Shown here one piece after another: positions 7,639-17,295 of a stretch of DNA of 21,495 bases. The notes beneath the pieces are model-generated. The model saw only the letters and a program-made list of their open reading frames with translations. It had not been told where the DNA came from and made no database searches. A program made the translations under genes and the position numbers. Origin of the DNA: Chara braunii (Eukaryota; Streptophyta; Charophyceae; Charales; Characeae); the NCBI GenBank assembly GCA_003427395.1, contig BFEA01000256.1:164913-186407 (forward strand). Reading direction: 5' to 3'. Position 1 is the stretch's first letter; every line of letters begins with the position of its first letter.

Positions 7639-8917
7639 GTGGACCATAGGGTCCTACAGTATGGATGCCAATTAGACGATATCCTCACTCAGAAACTGAC
7701 TAACACCATCGCTGCAGTTGAGATAGGTGGCGCTGGCGGGGGTGGAGATGGTGACGATGATGGGGATGGCGACAAGGAAGGAAAGGGTCCAGAAAGGATG
7801 GAAGGAATGAAGGAGATAAGTATGGGGGAGGAGAACGAAGGGAGAAGATGAAGGTAAAACTCCCTTGGACATCCACTGGGAAGAAGGAGGAAAGCATTTT
7901 TTCATTGGGAGGTGGCGATGGACATGTACCTAGTTGATTCCATATTGGGACCGCGTACTTATGGCAAGTTCGTGTCTAGGGGGAGATGACGCAATCTTCG
8001 CAATTTCGTTGGTGAAGGAGGCAGCTTGTACCTCAATGGTGCAGTACTCACAACGCACTAGGATAGATGATTTTTTCAAGGCCTTGAAAAACCGGTTCGA
8101 AGATAAAAACTTAGCCCGCCGTACTGAGTCCCTCATCCTCAACATTAGTGACCGCAAGTGGAAACGTGCGTCGACACTCAAGGCCACTTGGACGAGTTGC
8201 TGCAACATCCGGAACACGGACTGACCCCCACTCAAACCCTGAACAATTTCGCTAAAGTGCTTCCCGAACCCCTTAAGACCCAGTTATATCCCCGTACCAA
8301 AGAGGAGGGGATGACTTACGAAAAGTTTAGTAAGATTGTTGTAGACCATGCCGACTTCCTGCAAGAGGCTAACTATTGCCACTATTGGAAGGATCTGCAA
8401 GCCGGTAAGAGGTGGAAGAATAGGACCATATCTGACAATGTAGAAAGTAAGGATAATCTGCTGGTCACCTTCGAGGAAGGAGGTGTAGAGTCGTTACCGT
8501 ACGACCAAATAGATTATGGTCTAGAAGAGGAGAACAACAGTCAAGCAGCCGGGGAGGGGACTATGCGGCAGTTGCAGCCCGTGGGGGAGGGCAACAAGGT
8601 AGAGGTCGAGGTAGAGGAGGCTGAGGTCAAGGAGGAGGTGGAGGACGAGGACCCACTGCCCAGAGGGGTGGTGGCGAAGGTAGCTATTACGTGGGAGGTA
8701 GGGGTTATGGTCCCTCGCAAGGTGGTAGAGGTTCTCCTTTCACAGGAGGTAGAGGTAGAGGTAGGACTTGGCGGCTGTACCCAAAGCACCCGGGAATAGT
8801 TGAGGGGAACCTTGGGTAGAAACGGGAATAGACAAAAAGATATGGGATGATCGTTGCAAGGCCGGGCAATGTTTCAAGTGTGGTGACCCCAACCAAATTG
8901 TTCCTTTTTGTCCCTAA
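7639..8917 (+). pseudogene. Gypsy A gag (broken), with RGG-rich region and altered zinc knuckle
   Basis: The N-terminal part is weak (a Gly/Asp-rich stretch, then KVKLPWTSTGKKEE in another frame near 7850). Recognisable capsid-like sequence begins about 8090 with RFEDKNLARRTES. It changes frame near 8165 and continues as LDELLQHPEHGLTPTQTL, KVLPEPLKTQLYP, GMTYEKFSKIV. From about 8560 another frame encodes a Gly-Arg-rich segment (GGGQQGRGRGRGG, then TGA at 8622-8624, then SQGGRGSPFTGGRGRGRTW), an RGG-type RNA-binding tail. The nucleocapsid knuckle lies at 8870-8911 in a third frame as CFKCGDPNQIVPFC; the expected His is Gln (codon 8894-8896). TAA follows at 8915. Gag normally packages the element RNA; this copy cannot. 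Confidence 0.8.
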
Positions 8918-9629
8918 TATCGGTACCTAAAAGGGAACAACCAATAGAGGTTGCAGTCGCCTCTACGGGGACTTCGGACTTAGACAGAGAGATAGAAGCT
9001 CGCACTGAGAAGGCACCCTCCTGTTCGAAGATCCGGATGGCAGAGACAGTTGTATTCCCCCACCTAGCTAGTTGTCTAGAGGCTGCTTGTGCTAGGACCT
9101 CTCTCGGTGCTTCCCTCGCAAGCATTGGTGATGAATTGATCACTCGTCGTCACGCTTGGGCCGAAATGAAGAAGTAGTCGAAGGGCAACTAATAATAGCA
9201 GATGTAGAAGTGTGCAAAGAAATGATAGGTGCGCTAGTAGACAATGGGTTGACACGCAGTTATATTAGTAGAAGCGGGTTGTGGAAGATGCACCTAGGAA
9301 TGAAGGTGAAAAAACTCGATGAGTCGGTCGTTAGTAAATTGGTCGATAATAGAGAGATGATAGTATGCAAGTATGTTGACGGGGTCAAGGCATACTTCCG
9401 GTTGGAGGCAGGCGGAAAAGGAGAGAAAGTTATGCATTCCCTAACACTCTTAGTTCAGGATAACCTTCCTTTTGACATGATATTAGGAACAAATTCGGGC
9501 AACACCGCGTATGCTGATATTGAGATGGGCGAGCACGAGTGCTGGCTGCCCAGTCCCACAAAAGGGAAGAAAAGTTGCGTTTATATTTTGCGTCCGGCAT
9601 GGAGAGTAGTTTGTCCCTTTGTTGTATGA
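8918..9629 (+). pseudogene. Gypsy A linker and aspartic protease (broken)
   Basis: A linker with VPKREQPIEVAVAST lies in one frame (8924 onward). The protease frame begins around 9156, with LVDNGLTRSYIS near residue 28. The catalytic Asp (9240-9242) is present but the following residue is Asn where Ser or Thr is expected, and the fourth position of the motif is Leu instead of Ala. The second half shows LPFDMILGTNSGNTAYADIEM, a diverged form of the flap-distal ILG motif. TGA at 9627-9629 separates it from RT in the same frame. The enzyme would process the Gag-Pol polyprotein. The altered active-site motif and stop make activity unlikely. Confidence 0.8.
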
Positions 9630-10546
9630 ATGGCCCCCACGTTCACCAGGCACGTGGTCAAGAATGACCTTGCTGAGCAGGTGTTTGTTGCTTATGTGAG
9701 ACCAGTTAGTGAAGGGAAAAAGGAAGAAGTGCCCATACCGCCCAAAGTCCAAAGTCTGTTAGACCAGTTCGCTGATGTGGGAGAGGCCCCAAGTGGAGTT
9801 GTGGAAAGGGAGACCAAACACCGGATAAACATAGAACCCGGTAGCTCGATTCCCAAGGGCCCCATCTATCGTATGTCTCCCAAGGAGCTCGATGAATTAC
9901 GCAAACAGTTGGATGAGTTGATAGAGAAAGGGTGGATTAAGCCAAGTTCTTTGCCATATGGTGCACCGGTCTTGTTCGTGTTGAAGAAAGAAGGCGATCT
10001 GCGTATGTGTATAGACTATCGGGGACTCGATGCGATTACCATTATGAATGCAGAGCCATTACCGCGGATAGACGACCTTTTGGATAGAGTGCAGGGTTGC
10101 AATTTTTTTCTCGAAAATAGACTTGAAGTCTTGGTCCCCATCAGATTGAGGTGTTGCCCGAGGATCAACATAAGACGACCTTTAGAAGTCGATATGGCCA
10201 CTACGAGTTTGTGGTCATGCCGTTTGGGTTGACTAACGCCCCTGCTACCTTCCTGCTTTGCATGAATGAACTCTTCCGCGATTGGTTAGATAAATTTGTT
10301 GTTGTATATTTGGATGACATTCTGATCTTTAGCAAGTCGTTAGAGGAACACCAACAACACTTACGTTTAGTGCTAAGTAAGTTGCGCGACGCACAGTTTA
10401 AGTTGAACCCAAAGAAGTATAAATGGGCCAAGCGTCAGGTGTTGTACTTGGGACATGTGTTAGACAGAGATGGAATTAAACAGGAGGACGCTAAGATAGG
10501 AACAATCAGAGATTGGATGACACCACGTACGTTGACGGAACTATGA
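9630..10546 (+). pseudogene. Gypsy A reverse transcriptase (frameshifted)
   Basis: Motifs occur in the expected order: [60 protein letters not shown], then after two one-base shifts (a run of seven T at 10103-10109, and near 10130) [32 protein letters not shown], the catalytic YLDD at 10307-10318, LGHVLDRDGIK. The GYHQI motif of the family reads GPHQI. A TGA at 10544-10546 interrupts a highly conserved site directly before SFLGLANYYRKF, and reading continues in the same frame. RT copies element RNA into DNA in the cytoplasmic particle. Confidence 0.92.
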
Positions 10547-11333
10547 TCATTCCTTGGTCTAGCCAACTATTACCGCAAGTTCATGAGAAACTTTACTGTA
10601 ATAGCTGCTCCATTGCATAGGCTGTTGAGGAAAGAGGCAGTTTGGAAATGGGATAAGGACTGTACTTCAGCCTTTAAGCGTATGAAGAAGTGCGTGATAG
10701 AGTACCCGATTCTTAAGATCGTTGATCCGTCCTTGCCGTTTATAGTGACCATTGACACCAGTCAATACGGGACAGGTGATGTACTCCAACAGAATGATGG
10801 AAATGGGTACAAACCTGTTGAGTTCATGTCCTGTAGACTGCCTAGTGAAAAGGTCGCTGCTTCTATATATGAGAGGGAGCTGTTTGCTCTTAGAGAAGCC
10901 TTGAACCATTGGCGGACATTATCTCCTAGGACGGCATTTCAAAGTTTATTCAGACCATGAGACACTTTGCTGGCTGAAGACCCAAGCTAGAATGACACCT
11001 AAGTTGACAAGGTGGGTTGGGGAGATTGACGACTTTGACTTCAAACTAAAGCCATTCAAAGGGAAGTATAACGTTGTCGCTGATGCGCTAAGTAGGCGAG
11101 CAGATTTCTTCGGTGCCACTGTAACATACTTGGATGCGGGCGTTGAATTACAAGATAGGATCAGGTACGCCTACACTAGTGATCTAGTGTATAGTCAGTT
11201 CATTGGCAAGGTGCAAACAACACCACACGAAGTTCCAGATTATAGAGTGACCCAGGGACTGCTGTTTGAGAAGACAGACGTGCATGACATATTGTGCATC
11301 CCAAACAGTGAAGAGATTTGTAGTCTAATCTAG
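10547..11333 (+). pseudogene. Gypsy A RT connection and RNase H domain (frameshifted)
   Basis: It continues the RT frame with SFLGLANYYRKFMRN and PLHRLLRKEAVWKWD. The RNase H domain begins near 10740: FIVTIDTSQYGTGDVLQQ carries the first catalytic Asp (10754-10756), and YERELFALREALNHW follows. A one-base change near 10915 moves reading to HFKVYSDHETLCWLK in another frame, which also has TPKLTRWVGEIDDFDF and KGKYNVVADALSRR, the tether motif found after RNase H in this group. The frame ends at TAG 11331-11333, just before the integrase zinc-binding region. RNase H degrades the RNA template during reverse transcription. Confidence 0.9.
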
Positions 11334-12364
11334 GGGAATGCCACGATACCGAGGGACATTGTGGTTGGAGGAAAACATATGCTAACCTCCTACGTTCCTA
11401 CACGTGGACTGGTATGAAACATGATTGTATAGCTTATGTACAAGGCTGCAAAGTATGTCATCGGAACAAGGGTTCCACACAGGCTCCCCTTGGTTTACTT
11501 AGACCGCTGCCTATACGTCAGGTCCCGGAGACTCCGGGTCTATAAACTTTATAGGCACTAAGGTGAGAAGTAGGAACGGGAAGAACCAAGTTATGGTGAT
11601 AGTGGACAGATTTAGCAAGTTTGCTGTTTTTGTGCCACTCCCTGCTGACGCCAGGACATACTTAGTAATACGAGAGTTCTTTAATCATTGGGTCAAAGAC
11701 TACGGGCATCCCTTGACTATTGTAAGTGATAGGGATACGAGATTCATGGGCGAGCACTGACAACAACTCATTAATGTTTATGGGTCCAAACTAACTACGT
11801 CCTCAGGCAGGCATCCACCGCGCAGATGAACAAAGTGTTGCAACAGGCGCTGCGATTGATTGGGATGAACATCTAGCTAAGGTTGCTAGTACCTATAACA
11901 ATTCCGTGCATTCGGCTACAACACGAACACCCACTGAGCTGCATTTGGGTTGGCATCCACGTAGGCCCATTGATTGTCTGAACCTTGATCAAGTGCAAGG
12001 GCTTCCTCTAGGGACTCGAGAGTTTGCTGTGCAGTATGAGAAAGACTTAGAAAAGGTAAGGGAGAACAGAAAGGCACAACATCAGATGATAGAACAAGCA
12101 AATAAACACCGCAGACCTTCGCAGTTCGCCGTAGGGGATTCGGTCTGGGTAAAGTCTAAGGAGTTTCTCCCAGAGGAGAACATCTCGCAGAAGTTATTGC
12201 CTGCGTATAGGGGACCGTGGCAGGTACTTGACGTGATTGGTGATGTGATTGGTCCTTCCTACGATGTTGAGATTCCTCCGCATTTGCACACTTACCCGGT
12301 GTTTCATGCCTCTAAGTTGCCCCTTGTGTCAGCAATGAGCTATTTCCATCTCGAAGATCTATGA
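11333..12364 (+). pseudogene. Gypsy A integrase with GPY/F-type module (inactivated)
   Basis: The N-terminal zinc-binding residues are complete: His 11342-11344, His 11357-11359, Cys 11447-11449, Cys 11456-11458 (H-x4-H-x29-C-x2-C). In the catalytic core the first Asp position is Asn (AAC at 11545-11547, in SINFIGTK); the second Asp is present (11728-11730, VSDRDTRF). The segment that should carry the third catalytic Glu is lost in a small deletion at about 11815-11826. The frame then changes and continues as HLAKVASTYNNSVHSATTRTP, EKDLEKVRENRK, FAVGDSVWVKSKEF and the GPY/F-type stretch AYRGPWQVLDVIGD, TYPVFHASKL. Integrase inserts the DNA copy into chromosomes. Two of three catalytic positions are gone. 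Confidence 0.92.
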
Positions 12365-12592
12365 TTCCTCCTGATATGGATGGTAAATATGACATGGACC
12401 GAATCATTGCAGAGGATGTTTATAGATCTGGACACAGGGGTAGGCCCCATCAACAATACAAAGTTAGATTTCACTTATCAAGAGCCTTCGGAAGATTACT
12501 GGTTTACTAGAGATGAGCTAGTCGAGACAGCACCGCACATAGTGTCCTACTATGAGAGAGATAGGCGAGGAACCAACATAGTTGATAGGTAA
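12365..12592 (+). pseudogene. Gypsy A chromodomain-like module (frameshifted)
   Basis: The first half reads YDMDRIIAEDVYRSG and GRPHQQYKVRF in one frame, and the second half EPSEDYWFTRDELVETAP and SYYERDR in another, with a frame change near 12470. The order aromatic-acidic-RII, basic strand, aromatic, then a Glu/Asp-Trp turn and a helix ending in Y-E matches a chromodomain, which in chromoviruses directs integration to marked chromatin. The usual Trp after the VK pair is Phe. It follows the integrase GPY/F-type module, as expected. The minus-strand gypsy B copy has the matching start, FEV then DRIISQ. Confidence 0.6.
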
Positions 12593-12594
12593 AG

Positions 12595-12954
12595 ATTGTA
12601 ACTTTCTCGGAGGACCTCGAAATTAGGCTGGCGACTCTGTGGCGAGAGTGAAAGGCATTCCATGATGCAGACTCCAATTTGAATTCCAGGGTCAAGGTCT
12701 CAGGCCAAGGGAGGCCAAGTCGGTCAGTTTCAGAAAAGTCACAGTCGGGTACCTTAGAAGTCAAGTCCGACAGGCACCCGGTAAACAGTGGCATCCCAAA
12801 GGCAAAAGTTGCATTCTGTAAGCAAAAGTCATGTCTCATATTGAAAAGTCATGTCCCACAGGCAAAGGACACTTCTCCAGGCAAAAGTCGTGTCCCAGAG
12901 GCAAGAGTCACATCCCACAGTCAAAAGTCATGTTCCACAGATGAAAAGTCGTGA
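12595..12954 (+). pseudogene. Gypsy A C-terminal tail with short peptide repeats
   Basis: In frame 12595 the sequence reads IVTFSEDLEIRLATLWRE, a TGA at 12649-12651, KAFHDADSN, NSRVKVSGQGRPSRSV, and then about eight degenerate repeats of 18-24 bases (12790-12954) whose translation alternates motifs such as SHVPQAK, SRVPEAR and VTSHSQK. The coherent amphipathic start suggests a real protein extension after the chromodomain-like module. I recognise no domain. It could alternatively be the start of the 3' non-coding region with a minisatellite. Confidence 0.45.
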
Positions 12955-13320
12955 CTCACAGACTCAAGCAGCAGCACACCAATAAAAATTCGGGAAAAGT
13001 ACCAGGCCTTGACACTCTGAAGCAAGCAGGCCGTGGGCATGTGGTACCGGGTCCAAGTCAAGCCAAAGAAAGCAGAGGCTGGGACGAGTTGAGGCTCAGT
13101 CCAAGTCAATATGCGGACTGGCCAGCTACGTTTCAGGGAGATTGCTCATTCGTGAGAGGTGTGGAAGTGCTGCTGTAGCGCTTGTGAACTATCTGCGAGT
13201 AGCATGCACGTGAGAGCTCTGCTGGGTTGTGCTGCACGGAGAGGGAAGGCGTCCATAGCCGCATAAGTTAGTAGTAGGGATAGAGCTGAGTAGCAGCGGA
13301 TGTATTCAGAGTCAAGATTA
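12955..13320. other. Region after gypsy A; possible 3' LTR or flank
   Basis: No coding domain is seen. If the element keeps a 3' long terminal repeat it should be here, but no second copy upstream of gag allowed its limits to be set. Confidence 0.35.
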
Positions 13321-13330
13321 TCAAGGGGGG

Positions 13331-13401
<71 letters not shown>

Positions 13402-13460
13402 NATGCATGAAGAAGACCAGGAGGGACACAGAGAGAGAGAAGACAGAGAGAAAGAAAGAG
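13321..13460. repeat. Poly(G) and (GA)n microsatellite
   Basis: A short G run at about 13325-13333 leads into about 70 bases of pure GA repeat ending at an N (13402), followed by more degenerate GAGA and GAAA sequence. Confidence 0.95.
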
Positions 13461-14100
13461 AGAGCGAGCCAGGGAGAGAAGAGAGTCAATTCTGCACTGT
13501 TGAGCGCTTGGTGACTGGGTCTCCGAAACTGTTTAATGTGATAATTTGTTGGAATTTCTAAGCTACGCATATCTGGACTTCGCATCTCTGGACTCCAGTG
13601 TGGATTTCGTGTAATCTCTCAATGTGTGAGTGTTGCTCAAGGTGTCGAGCAGTGGGGCTCAATGCAGATTGACCGCGAGAAATCGCCATGCCAATCATAA
13701 TGCATTTGCCGAAGTGTTTGTCTTGAATGTGCAAAATTGCTGTGCAAAATTGCTGTGCAATCTACCAATGGCCGCGGAACACCGCATGATTCGAGCCCCG
13801 GACCAAAGAACTAGAAACGGGAAACAAAAATGTCAGGTTTTGAAAACGGGACACCACTGAGACACCCTGGGCTCAGAGTGGAGCGTTTTACGAGACCAAG
13901 GAAAAAACAAAGCGAAAAATAAAGAAAAAACTGAAAATTAGTTTCCCCAACCTAAAATCAACAGAACCAAAGCACTGATGAGTAGGTGTACAGCGGAATC
14001 TTTGTGAGATTGTATTACAATACGAGTTTGCGAAAGAAGTTTTTCCTGTGATTTCTTGGATGGGGCAACTCTGCTGCGGAGTCCGTGGGAGCCTTTGCCA
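13461..14100. other. No gene seen; small tandem repeat and B-box-like motif
   Basis: A 15-base unit (TGTGCAAAATTGCTG) is repeated about 2.3 times near 13729-13762. A B-box-like GATTCGAGCCCCGGACCA lies near 13788-13805 but no partner A box or acceptor pairing is convincing. The rest is AT-rich and unassigned. Confidence 0.4.
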
Positions 14101-14119
14101 AATAGAAAAAAACGAAAGC

Positions 14120-14187
14120 AGAAAAAAAGAAAAAAAGAAAAAAAGAAAAAAAGAAAAAAAGAAAAAAAGAAAAAAAGAAAAAAAGAA
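14120..14187. repeat. (GAAAAAAA)n 8-bp microsatellite
   Basis: About eight perfect units of G followed by seven A residues. Flanking open frames that cover it are artefacts. Confidence 0.95.
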
Positions 14188-14449
14188 AATTTCAAAAAAA
14201 ACATACGATACATGGCCGAAGCTCCACCAAGCTACATCCAAAAATGTGGAGAGTCCTGGGAACTCAGTGGAGAGGTAAACCCCACACGGACCACCGGAAA
14301 CCCTCGCAAACCTTGCGAGAGCCCCATATGAAAACAGGGGAGAATAATCAGGTTGCAGGAATCCTGATGGGGTGCAAAGAGACAATGCAACAGGGATTCT
14401 AGGGATGATTTCTAGACTTGTAAACTTTCTTTTATTTTTTTTCCCTGAT
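14188..14449. other. No gene seen; contains a perfect 7-bp hairpin
   Basis: CTCGCAA (14303-14309) and TTGCGAG (14313-14319) form a 7-bp stem with a 3-base loop. No coding domain is recognised around it. Confidence 0.4.
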
Positions 14450-14640
14450 TGGTTGTTTGGAGAGCGGAAAGATGGTTGTTTGGAGAGCGGAAAGAGGAGG
14501 AGAGAGAAGGAGGAGGAGGAGAGAGAAGGAGGAGGAGGAGGAGAGAGAAGGAGGAGGAGGAGGAGAGAGAAGGAGGAGGAGGAGGAGGAGAGGAGGAGAC
14601 ATGGAGGAGGAGGGGGAGGAGGAGGAGGAGGAAACGTCAC
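14450..14640. repeat. 22-bp duplication followed by GAGAGAAGGAGG-type minisatellite
   Basis: GGTTGTTTGGAGAGCGGAAAG occurs twice in a row near 14451-14493 and leads into about 140 bases of GAG/GGA repeats with a longer period built around AGAGAGAAGG. The frames covering it are simple-sequence artefacts. Confidence 0.9.
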
Positions 14641-14905
14641 CCACGTTGTCGTCATGAGCTCCTCAAACCAAAGATAGTCAACTATGTAGACCTGTAACCA
14701 AATCCAAGAAGAGTACAATAACATCAAAGGCTCAAAGGAATGTTTGTCACAAAAAGATTTGAAAATTTTGAAAAACAGTGAGGATTAGTGAGAGTTGAAT
14801 AGCAAGACGCTAGTCACGCTACTCTTTGTCCATGCAATGACGTAAAAGCACTTAGCAAACAGAGCGCATCAAACACTCAGTACACCAATAGAAGGCAAGG
14901 CTTTT
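14641..14905. other. No gene seen
   Basis: AT-rich unassigned sequence with short A runs. I see no domain, RNA gene or clear repeat. Confidence 0.35.
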
Positions 14906-14906
14906 T

Positions 14907-15190
14907 AATACCCAGCCAATCTTGCTGAGTTTGTCACCAAAAGAATGCAAAATTTGAAAGAAAGGAAAAAAAAAAGAAAGAATTCAAAAATTGAAAGGGA
15001 TATGACGAAAATCTTTAAACCCAGCCAATGTGGCTGAATGGTACACCGTATTACACACATGTCACCGGTAATAAATAGATCATGAGTTCAAATCCTGACT
15101 GGACAACAACAATAATGTTTGTTAGAGTATGCTGGACATTGTTAGTGGCTACCCCCTTTTGGAGAAAAACAAACGGAACAAAAAGGCCGT
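14907..15190 (+). repeat. tRNA-derived SINE: truncated head plus fuller copy
   Basis: CCCAGCCAAT at 14911-14920 with GCTGAGT after it is repeated at 15020-15040 as CCCAGCCAATGTGGCTGAATGG. In the second copy the A-box-like TGGCTGAATGG (15031-15041) is followed by a B-box-like GAGTTCAAATCC (15084-15095) and by CAATAATGTTTG. It ends with a CTACCCCC-TTTTGGAGAAAAAC A-rich tail at 15150-15185. The layout is that of a tRNA-derived SINE. The acceptor arms pair poorly, so a functional tRNA gene is not supported. Confidence 0.65.
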
Positions 15191-15434
15191 AAATTTTTAA
15201 ACCACCATTACATCCGGCCCTAAACGGCCCGAACTTAACGAGGCCTGGAACCAACATCGGTCTCTGCCAGCCTGAGAGGAGGTAGTCAGGGCCTACTGCA
15301 GTCACTACTTTTTTCTGAAAATAGAGGCCCTTCTACGTAGCAGCCGTTTAAGGCAAAGCAAAGGCGATGTTGCGTGATTACAGTATTTTCAACACCTTCA
15401 ATATGCTGGAGACAAATGATCAAGCGTTAGTTAG
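15191..15434. other. No gene seen
   Basis: Mixed sequence between the SINE and the telomere-like block. No domain or repeat was recognised. Confidence 0.35.
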
Positions 15435-15567
15435 TGTAGGGTTTAGGATTTAGTCTTCAGGATTTGAGAGTTTCGGGTTTAGGATTTGGGGTTTAGGTTT
15501 AGGGTTTAGGTTTAGGGTTTAGGGTTTCGGGTTTAAGATATGAGGATTAGGGAGAAGGATTTAGGGC
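15435..15567. repeat. Interstitial plant-type telomere-like repeat (TTTAGGG)n, degenerate
   Basis: The G-rich strand reads left to right. The core at 15489-15535 has consecutive TTTAGGG and TTTAGG units; the edges carry variants such as TTTAGGA, TTTCGGG and TTTGGGG. The repeat type is that of most land plants and many green algae, which supports the plant-lineage assignment. Confidence 0.9.
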
Positions 15568-17040
15568 TTTCCCCTGAATAGAATGGACAGTCATTATCGC
15601 TGTGCAAGGAAAATGAGCGCTAGCGAAATGACAGAAATCCAGAATGCAAAATCACATGGAAAGCCAGAAAGTCCAAAGCTGTCCAGAAAGCAGAAATGCA
15701 CCGATATATCACCAACGGAGAACCAAAGCACTGAATCCGAATGTCAATGAGAGCATACTCTCGCGACCACCAACATATGTATCCAGAGCCCTTCCTCCTA
15801 CTTGGCGCTCAGAACCCAGACTACGATCACGCAGCTACTACCAGCCTACGAATTGACCATGCAACCTGTTGACGTCAGCAGCAGAATTGAAGTACATGAA
15901 GATGTCGACCCTTATAGACCATCACCAAGCCCAGGTACGTGCCCTCACATCATCATCCTCATCTCCCTTTCTCTCTCACCCTCGACTTCTACACCCACGT
16001 CTTCTGCCTCATACACGAAGACCACCACCACCTCCCGCTGGCTATCCAAGCCCAATCCCGGTTTCATAGGCTGGGCTATGGCGCTGTCCTCAGCAGCACC
16101 CTGCCTCTCGCACAACCGCACGCTCGCACTTCTGCACTGGCACTAGCAGCAGCACGCGAGCGCTCACTCCAGCAGCGCTGCCGCCCGCTCTACCAAGTGG
16201 CCGATCCCCATGCGGGAGCCCGACCCTTTCCTATATGGAAAGTGGCGGGCGCATCCCACTTGCTTGCCTTGTGAGACCGAGTTTCCAGTAGCTTCAGTCT
16301 CGGCCAAAGTGTCTGCGCCCCGGCCCGTTCAGACAGTGGCCTGGGACCGATTTGGTTAGACATGCCCAACCACCCACAACGTGCGGTGTTCCCTGCTTCA
16401 ACCACGTTGCTGGAAGAGCCTGGAAGGCTCACAAGTATTTCCGATTCTCATGAGCAAAGCGGATGTAACCAACTGGCGCATGGCAACTGTCTGGCGCCCA
16501 CCAAGATTTGCAAAAATTGACGAGTTCAGGGAAACAAATATAGAAATAAATTCAAATAGTCAAATCAACTGGTCTAGCTAAGTTCAGCTCAAAGACAATA
16601 TCTCAAGGTCGTCGCCTTTTACACCACCAATACCTCCGAGCCTCGTTTTCCCGTGGCTGATTTCTGCTGCTCCCCAAGTCCCAAACGAACGGGCGCGGGA
16701 TGCTTTTTTCTCTCTTCTTGCTGGCACTGCCAGCCAAAAAGGTCCGGGAGGCCGAGAACCCGAAGAATGTGGTGGTGGACACTGGACAACTTTTTCACAA
16801 AAGTTCGTCGGTGAAAGGTAGTGGTGGTTTAAAAAATGAAAATTTAAAATGAAAATTTAAAACCAGTTAGTTAAGAGACCAAAATTATGCTGAAAATGAA
16901 GCACTGAGCGTACCCCTGTGAAAACTTGGTAGAGCTTCATGGCCAGCGAGAGAGAGCCCCTGAGCTCAAACTGCTTGGCCGCCAGAGAGACGTTGATGAG
17001 AAGCCAGGCAGTCATCCCTGCCCTTATCCACAGAAACCTG
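15568..17040. other. Gene-poor stretch without a recognisable element
   Basis: Several open frames of 60-115 codons overlap on both strands but none shows a known domain. One at 15802-16146 is Ser/Thr/Pro-rich, and CAAGCCCAGGTACGTG near 15929 resembles a splice donor; this alone does not support a gene. A 13-base AAAATGAAAATTT repeat occurs near 16836-16862. Confidence 0.35.
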
Positions 17041-17049
17041 CACAACAAC

Positions 17050-17077
17050 AAAAAAAAAAAAAAAACGAAAGAAAAGG

Positions 17078-17139
<62 letters not shown>

Positions 17140-17170
17140 AAAGGTCATGTAAAAAAAAAAAAAAAAAAAA
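17050..17170. repeat. Long poly(A) tracts
   Basis: A run of about 55 A at 17083-17137 with further A-rich sequence on both sides, probably one or more retroposon tails or an expanded homopolymer. Confidence 0.93.
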
Positions 17171-17295
17171 GTGTCCATCACATACCATTGCAAGGAGCCT
17201 ACGAAGAACAAAGTTCAACAAACTCAAATCATCACAAGCAAATTGAGGTCTCAAACACCAGCATTGACTTAGCGACTAACCAAAGAGCATAATCC

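Larger units (their letters stand above)
7639..12954 (+). mobile_element. Gypsy element A: degenerate Ty3/gypsy retrotransposon with chromodomain-like end
   Basis: The domain order on the plus strand is Gag, zinc knuckle, protease, reverse transcriptase, RNase H, integrase, GPY/F-type module, chromodomain-like segment, which is the order of the chromovirus branch of Ty3/gypsy. The element is internal sequence only: I could not match a 5' long terminal repeat in 6600-7640 with a 3' copy after 12950, nor a clear primer-binding site. At least four in-frame stops and more than eight frame changes break it. The RT YLDD box and the integrase zinc-binding residues survive, while protease, integrase and Gag knuckle residues are altered. 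A relative in the opposite orientation lies at 17715-20117. Confidence 0.93.

Noticed and set aside
13268-13585. Ser/Leu-rich minus-strand frame
   Set aside because: It is the translation of the (GA)n microsatellite.
15021-15102. A functional tRNA gene
   Set aside because: A and B boxes are present, but acceptor and T stems pair poorly and an A-rich SINE tail follows.
15802-16146. A host exon with a splice donor near 15929
   Set aside because: Ser/Thr/Pro-rich frame without a domain, partner exon or acceptor site; overlapping frames are equally open.
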